From Bacillota bacterium (GTDB lineage Bacteria > Bacillota > Dehalobacteriia > UBA4068 > UBA4997), in assembly GCA_017397935.1 (NCBI GenBank), contig JAFQHN010000021.1, positions 1-64,000 on the forward strand: 64,000 bases of DNA. Reading direction: 5' to 3'. The notes under the pieces were generated by a model. That model did no database searches and had not been told where the DNA came from. It was given only the letters and a program-made list of their open reading frames with translations. The stretch's first letter is position 1; the number at the start of each line of letters is the position of its first letter. The position numbers were made by a program, and so were the translations under genes. Shown here one piece after another: positions 17,503-26,908 of the stretch.

Positions 17503-18879
17503 TCAGGCTTTTAAGCCGTACAGGGGCGCCAAATCTGCCCACGGGATAAAGCCCTCCGCCGTCACCGCACCGTGGATCAGCGGCGGCAAATTCAGCCTTT
17601 CCGCCGTGATTTGGCAGCAGGCAGCAAAGGCCGCAGCAGCCTGTTCTGCCTTGTCCTCAGAATTGGCGTAGATTATCGCCAACGGCTCACCGCTTGTCAA
17701 CTCATCGCCCACCTGCTTTTGCAGCCAAACGCCCACGCTGTGGTCAATTTCATCCTCCACACGCAGCCGCCCTGCGCCCAAATTCTGCACCAAAGTGGCC
17801 ACGGCCTCGGCATCAAGTGCGGCCAGCCAACCGCTTTGCGGCGCATAAACCTGCCGCACCACCGGCGCCGAAAGAATCGCACCGGTCTCCAAAGCCGCAG
17901 TATCACCGCCCTGCGCCCGCAGCAGATTAAGCAGCTTATCAAGCCCGCGCCCGTCATTTAAGGCAGCCGCAGCCTGCGCCAAACCTGCCCGGCGGCTGAC
18001 GGCCACGCCCCCCAGATACAGCATCTCCGCCGTCAGCACCAGCGATAGCTTGGTAACATCAGCCGCACCCCGGCCACGCAGTACCTCGGCAGCCTCCCAA
18101 ACCTCCACAGCGTTGCCCACCGCGCGTCCCAGAGGAGCCTGCATAGAGCTTATCACCGCCGAAACCCTGCGCCCCGCTGCCGTGCCGATTCTCACCATCA
18201 GCTCGGCCAGACGCACGGCACTTGCCGCATCGGCCATAAAAGCACCGCTGCCAAACTTTACATCCAGCACAATAACCTCGGCACCTGCCGCCAGTTTTTT
18301 GGACATCACGCTGGCCGCAATCAACGGCAGAGAATCCACCGTGGCCGTCAAATCACGCAGGGCATACAGGCGCTTGTCCGCCGGTGTCAAATTACGGCTT
18401 TGCGTTATCAGCACCAGACGGTCCTCCTCGGCCTGCCGCTGTAAATCCTCCGGCGAAAGTGCCAGCCGAAAACCGCTGACCGACTCCAATTTATCAGCCG
18501 TGCCGCCGGTTTTGCCCAAACTCCGCCCCGACATCTTAACCACCGTCAGTCCGCAGGCCGCCGCCAGCGGAATCGCCACCAGCGTGGTTTTATCACCCAC
18601 GCCGCCGGTGGAATGTTTGTCGGCCTTGCAGCCGGGCAGCCTGCTTAAATCCAGCACCTCGCCGGAGCGCACAATTTCTTCGGTGAGCAGGCAGGTTTCC
18701 TCATCGTCCAGCCCCTGAAAATAAATCGCCATCAGCATGGCCGCGGTCTGATAATCGGGAATATCCCCGTTAAGCATCCCGGCCAGCCAAAAGCGCAGTT
18801 CCGCCGCCGAGAGTTTGCCGCCATCCCGTTTTTTGGCAATCAGATCCACCATTTTATAGTCCTGTGTCAAAGCCGTCAT
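17503..18879 (-). CDS. pdp: Pyrimidine-nucleoside phosphorylase
   Basis: Phosphorolysis of (deoxy)uridine and thymidine to base and (deoxy)ribose-1-phosphate. The family signature KMSGRSLGKTGGTADKLES is intact, as are the phosphate loop KHSTGGVGDKTTL and the C-terminal VGDELTSGEPLAIIYAN lipoyl-like domain. Length (458) is normal. GGGGGTGA precedes ATG 18879. It follows deoB by 15 nt; together they turn nucleosides into pentose-5-phosphates. Either Pdp or DeoA naming would fit; the sequence looks closer to the Gram-positive Pdp type. Confidence 0.92.
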   Translation of the reverse strand: MTALTQDYKMVDLIAKKRDGGKLSAAELRFWLAGMLNGDIPDYQTAAMLMAIYFQGLDDEETCLLTEEIVRSGEVLDLSRLPGCKADKHSTGGVGDKTTLVAIPLAAACGLTVVKMSGRSLGKTGGTADKLESVSGFRLALSPEDLQRQAEEDRLVLITQSRNLTPADKRLYALRDLTATVDSLPLIAASVMSKKLAAGAEVIVLDVKFGSGAFMADAASAVRLAELMVRIGTAAGRRVSAVISSMQAPLGRAVGNAVEVWEAAEVLRGRGAADVTKLSLVLTAEMLYLGGVAVSRRAGLAQAAAALNDGRGLDKLLNLLRAQGGDTAALETGAILSAPVVRQVYAPQSGWLAALDAEAVATLVQNLGAGRLRVEDEIDHSVGVWLQKQVGDELTSGEPLAIIYANSEDKAEQAAAAFAACCQITAERLNLPPLIHGAVTAEGFIPWADLAPLYGLKA

Positions 18880-18894
18880 CAAATCACCCCCGGT

Positions 18895-20106
18895 TCATCG
18901 TGCACCAATTTCGGCCAAAAATGAAGTCCCCGTAAGCGGTTGGGCCGCCCCCAGATATTCCGCCGCCGTGGCCCCCACATCAGCAAAAGTCGCCCGTGTT
19001 CCCAAATCTACACCGGCAGCCGCCAAACCCACCGCCAACAGCGGCACATATTCGCGTGCATGGTCGGTGGACGATGTGGTGGGGTCATTACCGTGGTCGG
19101 CACAAATCAGCAGCAAATCAGCCGGTTTAAGTGCCGCCAGCAGCTGCGGCAGCCACGCATCAAACTCTTGCAGCGCCGCCGCATACCCCTCAACATCGTT
19201 TCGATGCCCATAAAGCATATCAAAATCCACCAAATTGGCCCAAATCAAGCCGTGGGGGTGCTTATCCAGCGCCGTCAGCAGCTTGTCCATGCCGTCGGCA
19301 TTACCCACAGTCGGGTAGCTGAAATCCATATCCATATCCGCAAAAATATCGTGAATTTTACCGATGGCCACAGTAGGAACCCCAGCCTCGGTCAGCCTTT
19401 GCCACAAATTGCCCTGCGGCGGCAGCAAAGAGAAATCCCGCCTGTTGGCCGTGCGCCGAAAATTACCCGGCTGCCCCACAAACGGCCGTGCAATCACCCT
19501 GCCCACACCGTGCGCACCCACCAGCAAGCCACGCGCCTGCTCGCACATTTGGTACAGCTGCGGCAGAGCAATGATCTCCTCATGCGCCGCCAGCTGGAAA
19601 ACGCTGTCCGCTGAGGTGTAGACAATGGGGAAGCCGGTACGAATATGCTCCTCCCCCAGCTCATCAATGATAACTGTGCCGGATGCCACCTTATTGCCCA
19701 GCGTTTTGCGGCCGATAAGCTGCTCAAACGCGGCAATAACATCAGCCGGGAAACCGTGGGGATAAGTGGGCAGCGGCGCCATGACCGGCGTACCTGCAAG
19801 CTCCCAATGGCCGGCGGTGGTGTCCTTTCCGCAGGAAACCTCCTGCATACGGCCAAAAGCGGCTGCCGGCCGCGGTGTCGGCGCCACACCTGCCAGCGGC
19901 AGAATATTACCCAAGCCCAGGCGCTGCAAATTGGGCAGGGCAAAACCGTCCGTCTGTTCGGCAATATGCCCCAGCGTATTGCTGCCCTCATCTCCGTAGG
20001 CCGCCGAATCAGGTGCCGCGCCTGCGCCAACGCTGTCCAGCACCAGTATGACCACCCGTTTTTCCTCATCTTTTATACTTTGCTTATCTTCCGCCGTTTT
20101 CAGCAT
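18895..20106 (-). CDS. deoB: Phosphopentomutase
   Basis: Interconverts (deoxy)ribose-1-phosphate and -5-phosphate; an alkaline-phosphatase-superfamily metalloenzyme. Metal ligands and signatures are visible: VVILVLDSVGAGAAPD, FANLVDFDMLYGHRND-like (here LVDFDMLYGHRND), and CADHGNDPTTSSTDHAREYVP. I start at ATG 20106 behind GAGGTG, giving 403 residues. The further upstream frame lacks a ribosome site. First gene of the deoB-pdp pair. Confidence 0.93.
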   Translation of the reverse strand: MLKTAEDKQSIKDEEKRVVILVLDSVGAGAAPDSAAYGDEGSNTLGHIAEQTDGFALPNLQRLGLGNILPLAGVAPTPRPAAAFGRMQEVSCGKDTTAGHWELAGTPVMAPLPTYPHGFPADVIAAFEQLIGRKTLGNKVASGTVIIDELGEEHIRTGFPIVYTSADSVFQLAAHEEIIALPQLYQMCEQARGLLVGAHGVGRVIARPFVGQPGNFRRTANRRDFSLLPPQGNLWQRLTEAGVPTVAIGKIHDIFADMDMDFSYPTVGNADGMDKLLTALDKHPHGLIWANLVDFDMLYGHRNDVEGYAAALQEFDAWLPQLLAALKPADLLLICADHGNDPTTSSTDHAREYVPLLAVGLAAAGVDLGTRATFADVGATAAEYLGAAQPLTGTSFLAEIGAR

Positions 20107-20228
20107 AATCAACACCTCATCACAACCAAAATTTGCCAATGTTTTATACGATTATAAATCTGCAATAAAAATCTTCTATTAACAAACTTTTCTATAAACA
20201 ACGGCAAACTCCTGCTGTGACGGCGTCT

Positions 20229-20639
20229 TTAATACGGCACCACCTGCGGCTCCTCACCAAAGATAACGGCCTTTAAGCGCACCCACAGGCTCGGTTCTTC
20301 CGCTTCTTCTGCGGTGATTTCGACATCGTCAGCGTTCTCGGTGCTATCGGCGTTTGCAGAATTTTCAGGCGTTTGGGCAGCGGCGGCTTCCGCCTGCTTG
20401 GCCGGCTCAGTGGCCTTATCCTGCACCATGGGTGCGTCCATCTCCATCTCCATTTCCATCTGCATTTCCATCGGCTCATCGGCAATCGCATCACCGGCCG
20501 CAAACAGGCTCATCGCCCCCACACCTGAGAGTGCCATATACACCCCAGGCACAAATACGCCCAGCAGCAGCACCAGCGCCCCTGCCGCCAGCATTTTTTT
20601 CAGCTTGCCCTTGGGTTTGGTAATCGTAAACATAATCAT
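20229..20639 (-). CDS. Hypothetical single-pass membrane protein with acidic Met/Glu repeats
   Basis: Unrecognised 136-residue protein. A short basic N-terminus (KPKGKLKK) is followed by one strong membrane helix (MLAAGALVLLLGVFVPGVYM). The predicted outer part is low-complexity: alternating Met-Glu (MEMQMEMEMEMD), then Ala/Glu/Pro-rich sequence, and a hydrophobic C-terminus LWVRLKAVIFGEEPQ. GAGGAGG precedes ATG 20639, 7 nt upstream. It lies between the spo0A terminator and deoB on the same strand. The ribosome site makes translation likely; no function can be given. Confidence 0.6.
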   Translation of the reverse strand: MIMFTITKPKGKLKKMLAAGALVLLLGVFVPGVYMALSGVGAMSLFAAGDAIADEPMEMQMEMEMEMDAPMVQDKATEPAKQAEAAAAQTPENSANADSTENADDVEITAEEAEEPSLWVRLKAVIFGEEPQVVPY

Positions 20640-20694
20640 CGCAATTCCTCCTCTTATTTTGGCCAAACTTACTAAATGATATTGCCGCCGCCCA

Positions 20695-20745
20695 TAAAAA
20701 ATGAGTGGCCATGCCATAAAAAGCTGCACAGCCACTCATTTTTAT
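20695..20745 (-). terminator. Terminator after spo0A
   Basis: A 12-bp stem (AAATGAGTGGCT/GCCACTCATTT) with a loop of about 20 nt and a run of T on the minus strand. Confidence 0.85.
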
Positions 20746-20823
20746 TAAATTTCGGCAGGTTTTGTCCGCTTATAAATCCTTAAATCATTTCAGCTTAAAT
20801 AACTTTTTAATTAAATTGCCTTA

Positions 20824-21603
20824 TTAAATAACCTTTTCTCCGATGCGCAGTCTGTCTGCCACCATCGCAATAAACTCGCTGTTGGTGGGCTTGCCGCGCT
20901 CCATGCTCACGGTATAGCCAAAAAAGCGGTTGATCATCTCCACATTACCACGGTCCCAGGCCAGCTCAATAGCGTGCCGAATCGCCCTCTCTACACGGCT
21001 GGCGGTGGTATCATATTTCTCGGCAATCAGCGGATACAGCTCTTTGGTCACCGCGCCCAGCAAATTCATCTCCTCCACCACCAAGATAATGGCGTCACGC
21101 AGATATTGATACCCCTTAACGTGCGCCGGCACACCCATCTGCTGGATAACCTTGGTGACCTCGATGTCCAGATTACGCACCATCGGAGCAAAACCGGTGG
21201 CCTCTCTGGCAGGACGGTTGAACAGGCTGATAATGCGGTTGCCCAAAATCTGGAAGTCCAGCGGCTTCATCAAATAATATTTTACGCCCATCTCGGCGGC
21301 ACGGCGCATCAAATCCTCCTGCCCAAAGCCGGACAGCATGATCACCTTGGGGCGGGCCTCCTGCGGCCGATCATTCAGCTCTTCCAGCACACCCAAACCG
21401 TCAATCTTGGGCATAACCACATCCAGCAGCACCACATCCGGATGCAAAGCGGCAATTTTCTCCAACGCCTGCTCGCCGTTATAGGCCACGCCGCAAACAT
21501 CTATCTCCTCATGCCCGTCAAAAAACATCTGAATTTGCTCACAAAAAGTACGGTTGTCATCCACCATCAGCACCTTGATTTTGTTCTTAAAATTCTCTGC
21601 CAT
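20824..21603 (-). CDS. spo0A: Sporulation master response regulator Spo0A
   Basis: Phosphorelay-activated DNA-binding regulator of sporulation entry. The 259-residue protein has a receiver domain with the acidic pair VDD (15-16) and phospho-acceptor D61 in [11 protein letters not shown] flexible linker leads to the Spo0A effector domain, whose recognition region [27 protein letters not shown] is nearly identical to the family. ATG 21603 follows AAAGGAAGG; the longer frame to 21687 lies in the promoter region. Two 0A-box cores upstream suggest autoregulation. It sits downstream of spoIVB, as in B. subtilis. Confidence 0.97.
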   Translation of the reverse strand: MAENFKNKIKVLMVDDNRTFCEQIQMFFDGHEEIDVCGVAYNGEQALEKIAALHPDVVLLDVVMPKIDGLGVLEELNDRPQEARPKVIMLSGFGQEDLMRRAAEMGVKYYLMKPLDFQILGNRIISLFNRPAREATGFAPMVRNLDIEVTKVIQQMGVPAHVKGYQYLRDAIILVVEEMNLLGAVTKELYPLIAEKYDTTASRVERAIRHAIELAWDRGNVEMINRFFGYTVSMERGKPTNSEFIAMVADRLRIGEKVI

Positions 21604-21744
21604 ATTCAATTTCCTTCCTTTACTCTTGTCCCAAGTATTTGTTGGTTTTTCCGCTTTTCGGTTAAGATAAGCATTTTTACCACGCATTGGGCCGTTTTAA
21701 TAATTTTAATACAATAATTTGAAGATTTATCTTGTAATAAAGTT

Positions 21745-21751
21745 TTCGACA
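21745..21751 (-). promoter_or_regulatory. 0A box, proximal
   Basis: A perfect TGTCGAA core, about 140 bp upstream of the spo0A start. It lies within TTGTCGAAAAC, matching the Spo0A consensus. Confidence 0.65.
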
Positions 21752-21807
21752 ACCCTTTTTGCTTTCCTTTTGTTCATTTGGCCAAAATGCTCCCATTTTT
21801 CTGCATT

Positions 21808-21835
21808 ATTCGACATTAAACGACACGACTCCTGC
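21808..21835 (-). promoter_or_regulatory. 0A box overlapping a sigma-H-like promoter
   Basis: A second perfect TGTCGAA core lies at 21815-21809. The same bases form GTCGAAT, matching the sigma-H -10 pattern RnnGAAT. GCAGGA lies 15 nt before it, the correct place for RnAGGA. The -35 extension is poor, so the promoter call is tentative. Confidence 0.45.
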
Positions 21836-21851
21836 CGTATTGGGTTAATAT

Positions 21852-22050
21852 TTGCCCAATCAACAATATAAGCAAAATTTTGCAGCGGCTGATAAGCATT
21901 TTCGGCAAAAGTTATCAAAATATTATCCACAACCACACGGTTCTGCACGCTTATACAGCAACCACCAGCAAGCGCTTTTCTGCACCAAAATGCTGTTTTA
22001 TCACCGTCAAATCGGGGCAAAAAGCAAGTTTTCCACAGGCATTTTCCGCC
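21852..22050. other. spoIVB-spo0A intergenic region, remainder
   Basis: Of the 489-bp gap, this distal part holds no convincing gene. It contains one perfect DnaA-box-like TTATCCACA (21923-21931). A minus-strand frame of 97 codons here has no ribosome site and crosses the Spo0A boxes, so I do not call it. Confidence 0.4.
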
Positions 22051-22082
22051 AAAAAATATGTATGGGGCGGCTTTACCGCCCC
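22051..22082 (-). terminator. Terminator after spoIVB
   Basis: A GGGGCGG/CCGCCCC stem with a 5-nt loop, then ATACATATTTTTT on the minus strand. Confidence 0.7.
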
Positions 22083-22092
22083 AGGTTTGGCT

Positions 22093-23139
22093 TTATAAAT
22101 TATTCGGCAGATTTACAGCCTCGGCCAGCATCCACTCGGCAAAACAGGCGTAGCCGGAGCTGCTCTCATTGACAAAAACGTGCGTAACAGCACCCACCAG
22201 CTTGCCGTTCTGGATAATCGGGCTGCCGCTCATCCCCTGCACAATGCCGCCGGCCTTGGCCAGCAGGCGCTCATCTGTCACCTTGATGACCATACCCTTG
22301 TCGGCGGTGTGTTTCTGCGGCGTTATGCGCTCAATCTCCACCGCAAATTCCTCAATCTGTTCATCTTCCAGCACCGTCAACATGGTCGCAGGGCCGGTTT
22401 GCACCTCATCAGCCTCGGCCACCGTCAGCGGCTGCGGATAAAGCGGATTTTGCGGCTCATCATCCAGCTTGCCGTAAATGCCCAGCTCACAGTTCAGCAA
22501 AATGCTGCCGTTTAAGTGCGTGTTATCAAAAACACCCACCTTCTCGCCCGGTTCTCCCTGGCGGCTGCTCTCCACATACTGCACATCGGCGGCCAGCACA
22601 TGGCCAAACACTTCGCCCTCGCTCTCTCCCTGCTCATCAATGCGGTGCCCCAGCGCGGCATAACTGCCGGTGGCCGGGTCATAAAAAGTCAGCGTGCCGA
22701 TACCCGCGTTGGCATCACGGATATAAAGCCCCAGACGATATTGCTCATCCTCGGTGCTTTTGGCCGGTGTGGCCTGCAAATCCAGCTGCTCGCTGCCGCG
22801 TTTGATTGTCAGCATCAGCGGCTCATCACCGCCAAGCGTGTTCACCAAATCAGCAACCTCCTGATTATAATTGACCGGCTGGCCGTTGATGGCCACCAAG
22901 CGATCCTCCAACTGCACACCGGCATCCCGGGCAGGATAAACCTCGCTGCCGTCTGCCTGCGGTACCGGCGTAAAACCCACCACCACGGCACCCTCACTTT
23001 TCAGCACGATGCCCAGCGATTGCCCGCCCACCAGCACATCATACGCCAAAACCGGCTGTGCCAGCAGTATAACCGCCGCCAATAGCGCACAAACTAACCG
23101 TATCAGCCTGTTAAATGCTTGGTTAACAGAATTTGGCAA
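22093..23139 (-). CDS. spoIVB: SpoIVB peptidase (S55)
   Basis: Forespore-secreted serine protease that signals across the intermembrane space to activate pro-sigma-K processing. The 348-residue protein has a membrane/signal helix (LVCALLAAVILLAQPVLA), a PDZ domain (about residues 60-120) and the S55 peptidase domain. That domain carries histidine in YAALGHRIDE and the nucleophile in GMSGSPIIQNGKLVGAVTH. A TTG start at 23139 is supported by AAAGGAGGTG at 7 nt; no ATG is available nearby. A terminator after recN separates it from the genes upstream, so it should have its own (possibly forespore) promoter. Confidence 0.94.
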   Translation of the reverse strand: MPNSVNQAFNRLIRLVCALLAAVILLAQPVLAYDVLVGGQSLGIVLKSEGAVVVGFTPVPQADGSEVYPARDAGVQLEDRLVAINGQPVNYNQEVADLVNTLGGDEPLMLTIKRGSEQLDLQATPAKSTEDEQYRLGLYIRDANAGIGTLTFYDPATGSYAALGHRIDEQGESEGEVFGHVLAADVQYVESSRQGEPGEKVGVFDNTHLNGSILLNCELGIYGKLDDEPQNPLYPQPLTVAEADEVQTGPATMLTVLEDEQIEEFAVEIERITPQKHTADKGMVIKVTDERLLAKAGGIVQGMSGSPIIQNGKLVGAVTHVFVNESSSGYACFAEWMLAEAVNLPNNL

Positions 23140-23337
23140 AATATTACACCTCCTTTTGCAAATTTTTCATCAATCATTAAAAAATTTCTTAAAAAATCCG
23201 AGGTCAAAAGCGCCAACTTTCGGCCTCATCAATTACCTTAACCAGAGCCGGCAAGGTTTATCCCGGAGAAAATTCAGCAGAACTATCAGAAGTTTGCAGA
23301 ATTTCCTGCTGATATTTTGCCGACCGTGCAGGCACAA

Positions 23338-23376
23338 CAAAAAATCCGGCAGACCACACAGGTTTACCGGATTTTA
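23338..23376 (-). terminator. Terminator after recN
   Basis: AAAATCCGG/CCGGATTTT stem with a T-rich tail on the minus strand, 45-80 nt after the recN stop. Confidence 0.75.
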
Positions 23377-23420
23377 CCAACTTTTGTTTGATTTTTTATT
23401 TGATTTTTAATTGTTGATTT

Positions 23421-25112
23421 TTAATTTGATTTTAAGGCAGCGCCGGCCGCAATCAATTCCTCGGCCTGCCTGCGCGTGGTGTCGGTGATGTTATCGCCCG
23501 CCAGCATACGGCTGATTTCCGCCACCTTATCCTGCGGCGGCAGCACCCGCACGGTTGTTACGGTGCGCCCGTCAACCTCCTGCTTTTCCACCTGCAAATT
23601 GTTATCGGCATAAGCGGCCAGCACAGGGGCATGAGTTACGCAAACCGCCTGAGAATCCGCCGCCACCTGCACCAGCTTCTCGGCCACGCTGACCAGCGCC
23701 CTGCCGCCCAAACCGGTATCGATCTCATCAAAAATCAGCGTCGGCACTTCATCCAGGCCGGCCAAAATCACCTTGATCGCCAGCATAATGCGTGACATCT
23801 CGCCGCCCGAGGCAATCCGCGCCACCGGTTTCATTTCCTCACCGGCGTTGGGGCTGATCATAAAGGCAACCTCATCGCAGCCGTCGGCCGCCGGGTTCTT
23901 CGGCAGCAAATCCACCGCCAGGTGCGCCTTGGGCATCTGCAAATAGGCCAGCTCTGCCGTAATGCGCTCGCCCAGCTCACGGCCGGTTTGCTCACGCAGT
24001 CGGTGCATCTCATCCGCCTGCCGCTGATACTCGGCCAGCAGCCTATCAGCCTGCTTTTGCAGCCCAGCCAGATATTCCTCACGGTTCTCACGGCGGCTTA
24101 ATTCCTCACGGTTATTGGCCAAAATTTCCAGCAAACGCTCCTCGGTGGCATTATATTTTTTGCCCAGCACCTTCAACTCATACTGCCGCGCGCTGATTTC
24201 CTCCAACCGCTCAGGGTCATCCACAATGCCCTCCTTATAAGAGCGCAATTCCAGCGCCGCGTCCTCCAACTCAAAATACAGACCTTGCAGACGCCCCAGC
24301 AGGGGTGCAACGCTCTCATCCAGCGCCGATAACGCCGTCAACTCACGCACGGCCTCATCCAGCAGCGGCAGGGCGGCCTGATTACCGCCGTACACCGCCT
24401 GATATGCCGCCAAAACATGGTCCCGACGCTTCTGCACCGTGGCCAGGGCCTGCTCCTCCGCCGCCAGCTCGTCAGTTTCACCGGCACGCAGATTAGCCGC
24501 CTCCAACTCGTTGATCTGAAACTCTAAAAAACGCCGTCTTTCGGCATCATCAACCAACTCTTTGGCCGCCTGTCTGCGGGCATTTTCCGCCTGCTGCCAT
24601 GCATGATATGCTGCCGCCACCTGCTCACGCTGCTGACGGTGCGGCTCTCCGCCAAAGCTGTCCAGCAGGTGCAGCTGACTTTCCGGCTCCAACAGCAGTA
24701 TATGCTCGCGCTGGCCGTGGATATTGATAAGCAGCCTGCCAATCTCTTTCAGCGCAGACAAGGGCACCGGACGCAGATTTATGCGGCTGACCGAGCGGCC
24801 GTTAAGCGCAATCTCCCGGCTTAAAATCAACTCCTCCGGCTCGCCCTCATCATCCAACAGGCCAAGCTCCGCCAATTTTGCCGACAGGGCGGACGAAAAC
24901 GGCGGCAGAAATACACCCTGCACCCGGCACACATCGGCACCACGGCGGATATAATCACGATCTCCTCTGCTGCCCAACAGCAGCGATACCGCATCCAGCA
25001 GCATGGATTTACCGGCACCTGTCTCGCCGGACAGAACATTAAGGCCGGGCTGCAATACCAGACCGACCTTTTCAATCAACGCCAGATTTTCAATGTAAAG
25101 CTCCGCAAACAT
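23421..25112 (-). CDS. recN: DNA repair protein RecN
   Basis: SMC-like ATPase of double-strand-break repair. 563 residues: N-terminal half ATPase LYIENLALIEKVGL with Walker A SGETGAGKS, long coiled-coil arms (residues about 150-350), then the signature ASGGEMSRIMLAIK and Walker B TLIFDEIDTGLGG. ATG 25112 was chosen over a GTG two codons upstream because GAGGTG lies 5 nt before it. It follows argR by 23 nt in the conserved argR-recN-spoIVB-spo0A order. Confidence 0.95.
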   Translation of the reverse strand: MFAELYIENLALIEKVGLVLQPGLNVLSGETGAGKSMLLDAVSLLLGSRGDRDYIRRGADVCRVQGVFLPPFSSALSAKLAELGLLDDEGEPEELILSREIALNGRSVSRINLRPVPLSALKEIGRLLINIHGQREHILLLEPESQLHLLDSFGGEPHRQQREQVAAAYHAWQQAENARRQAAKELVDDAERRRFLEFQINELEAANLRAGETDELAAEEQALATVQKRRDHVLAAYQAVYGGNQAALPLLDEAVRELTALSALDESVAPLLGRLQGLYFELEDAALELRSYKEGIVDDPERLEEISARQYELKVLGKKYNATEERLLEILANNREELSRRENREEYLAGLQKQADRLLAEYQRQADEMHRLREQTGRELGERITAELAYLQMPKAHLAVDLLPKNPAADGCDEVAFMISPNAGEEMKPVARIASGGEMSRIMLAIKVILAGLDEVPTLIFDEIDTGLGGRALVSVAEKLVQVAADSQAVCVTHAPVLAAYADNNLQVEKQEVDGRTVTTVRVLPPQDKVAEISRMLAGDNITDTTRRQAEELIAAGAALKSN

Positions 25113-25135
25113 CCCCACACCTCAGGCGGCTATGC

Positions 25136-25585
25136 CTACTCCACATAATCCTGCAATTTCTTCACAATCTCCTGCGCCTTCTGCTTGCCGGGAGTCAGCG
25201 CAAAAATGGTATCGTCACCGGCCACCGAGCCCAGCAGAGAACTCCAATTCATCGAATCCAGGCAGGCAGCCACCGCAGATGCCATACCGGGCAGGGTTTT
25301 TATCAGCACAATATTATCGGCCGCCACCACTTTCAGCACATTATCACGGAACATTCGGCGCGAACGGTCAACATTGTTCACCACCACCGAAGTCGGCAGG
25401 CTGTAACGGAAGGTGTTCTCGCCCGAAACCACCTTGATGAGGCCCAGCTCCTTAATATCGCGGGAGATGGTGGCCTGAGTAACATCAAAGCCAAAATTTT
25501 TCAGCTCCTGAGTCAGCTGCAACTGGGTTTCAATGCTCTGATTCTCCACAATTTCTCTGATTGTGCGATGTCTTTTATTTTTCAT
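25136..25585 (-). CDS. argR: Arginine repressor ArgR/AhrC
   Basis: Hexameric arginine-responsive repressor, 149 residues. The winged-helix domain shows QEELVEELKN-type helices (here LQLTQELKNFGFDVTQATIS) with the recognition SRDIKELGL. The C-terminal oligomerisation/arginine domain has VVAADNIVLIKTLPGMASAV, which includes the conserved GTIAGDD-like VAGDDTIFAL. AAAGGGAG precedes the ATG. No arginine genes are nearby; its position before recN is a standard Firmicutes arrangement. Confidence 0.93.
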   Translation of the reverse strand: MKNKRHRTIREIVENQSIETQLQLTQELKNFGFDVTQATISRDIKELGLIKVVSGENTFRYSLPTSVVVNNVDRSRRMFRDNVLKVVAADNIVLIKTLPGMASAVAACLDSMNWSSLLGSVAGDDTIFALTPGKQKAQEIVKKLQDYVE

Positions 25586-25717
25586 ACTGCGTTCTCCCTT
25601 TCTTAACCGCCCTGCATGACGGCAAACTTAAAAATTGCGCATTATTTACTGCAAAATATTCCGCCGCCTCGGTATTCGATACCGTTTTAAGACGTTTTTA
25701 AGGCTGTTTTGGCGTAT

Positions 25718-26620
25718 TTACACCGTCAGCTTGGTCTTTAATTTATCGAAAAACAACCCCGGCTGCGGCCAGGCAAAAACGGCGCTGTGCCCATTCTTGC
25801 GGACGACCACCTCATCACCGGCCTGCAAAGCCAAAAACTGCTGGCCGTCAAAAGCCACACCGGCATTGGCCGAAAGATTGTTAAACCTCATACGCAGCAC
25901 GCTGCCCGATGATACCACCAGCGGCCGGGAATGCAGGCTGTGCGCCGCCACCGGCGTCACCAGCATAACATCCGTCTCAGGCATCACAATGGAGCCGCCC
26001 GCCGACAGCGAATAAGCCGTGGACCCCGTAGGCGTGGCGATAACCACACCGTCACCCTTGATCTCCAACGCCAGCTGGTCATCCACCCACAGGCTGACGC
26101 CAATCATGCGGCTGATACCACCGTTGTTGATAACCACATCGTTCTGGGCAACCTCGCAGGCAATTTGGCGGCCGCCGCGCAGCAGCTCGCCCACAATTTG
26201 CGTACGATGCTCCAAATAATAATCACCCTGCACCATTTTCAGCAGGCTCTGCGGCATATCGGCCAGTTCCAGCGACATTAAAAAACCCAGCCGCCCCAGA
26301 TTTACCCCCACCAGCGGTATGCCATAAGCAGACAAACAACGGGCTGCGGCAATCAAAGTGCCGTCCCCACCAAAGACCACCGCCAGCTGCGGCCAATCCT
26401 CAGTGCGGCTCTGCTGCAAATCCGCCAGCATTTGCGCCTGCCCCCGGCTGGGGTAAGCCGGCAAATCAGCCGCCATATCAGCAGGTGAATGCGGCGCAAA
26501 AAACTGCACCCCATGCTGCCGCAGCAAATCGGCAGCCTCTTTTGCCGCAGCAATCGCCGCCTCCTTGTTATCGTTAACCAAAAAAACCACTCGGCTGACC
26601 GCGGTATTTTTATGCTCCAT
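25718..26620 (-). CDS. nadK: NAD kinase
   Basis: Phosphorylates NAD to NADP. The 300-residue protein has the kinase GGDGT loop (VVFGGDGTLIAAARCL), VNLGRLGFL, the NE/D-like NNGGISRMIGV and the C-terminal GDGVVIATPTGSTAYSLSAGG. ATG 26620 is preceded by TGAGG; the upstream extension to 26719 has no support. It lies between tlyA and argR in the oapA-dxs-tlyA-nadK-argR-recN block. Confidence 0.95.
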   Translation of the reverse strand: MEHKNTAVSRVVFLVNDNKEAAIAAAKEAADLLRQHGVQFFAPHSPADMAADLPAYPSRGQAQMLADLQQSRTEDWPQLAVVFGGDGTLIAAARCLSAYGIPLVGVNLGRLGFLMSLELADMPQSLLKMVQGDYYLEHRTQIVGELLRGGRQIACEVAQNDVVINNGGISRMIGVSLWVDDQLALEIKGDGVVIATPTGSTAYSLSAGGSIVMPETDVMLVTPVAAHSLHSRPLVVSSGSVLRMRFNNLSANAGVAFDGQQFLALQAGDEVVVRKNGHSAVFAWPQPGLFFDKLKTKLTV

Positions 26621-26908
26621 ATCAGACCTCAAAACAGCAAAAAAAATTTCACATCCAAACCCACTTCGGCAGCCATCTAAACAGCCGTGGTTTATACATT
26701 CACATTCTATAATATACAATAAGATTTTCGCTTGGATTTGTCAAGCATTTTATGCAAAAAGGCGGAAAAATCGTGAATAATCTTTCACAATTTACCGCCT
26801 TACAGCCAATATTACAGTATATTTAATTATCTAAATTATACCAATTTTCATTACGCCGCACTTTAACGGCATATTCACTCATAGAATAAATATGCGTTTA
26901 TGCGCTTT

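Noticed and set aside
21923-21931. Single perfect DnaA box as an origin or control site
   Set aside because: One 9-mer is expected about once in a window this size by chance; no cluster or AT-rich unwinding element accompanies it.
21727-22020. 97-codon frame upstream of spo0A
   Set aside because: No ribosome site, overlaps the 0A boxes and the spo0A promoter region, and the composition is not gene-like.
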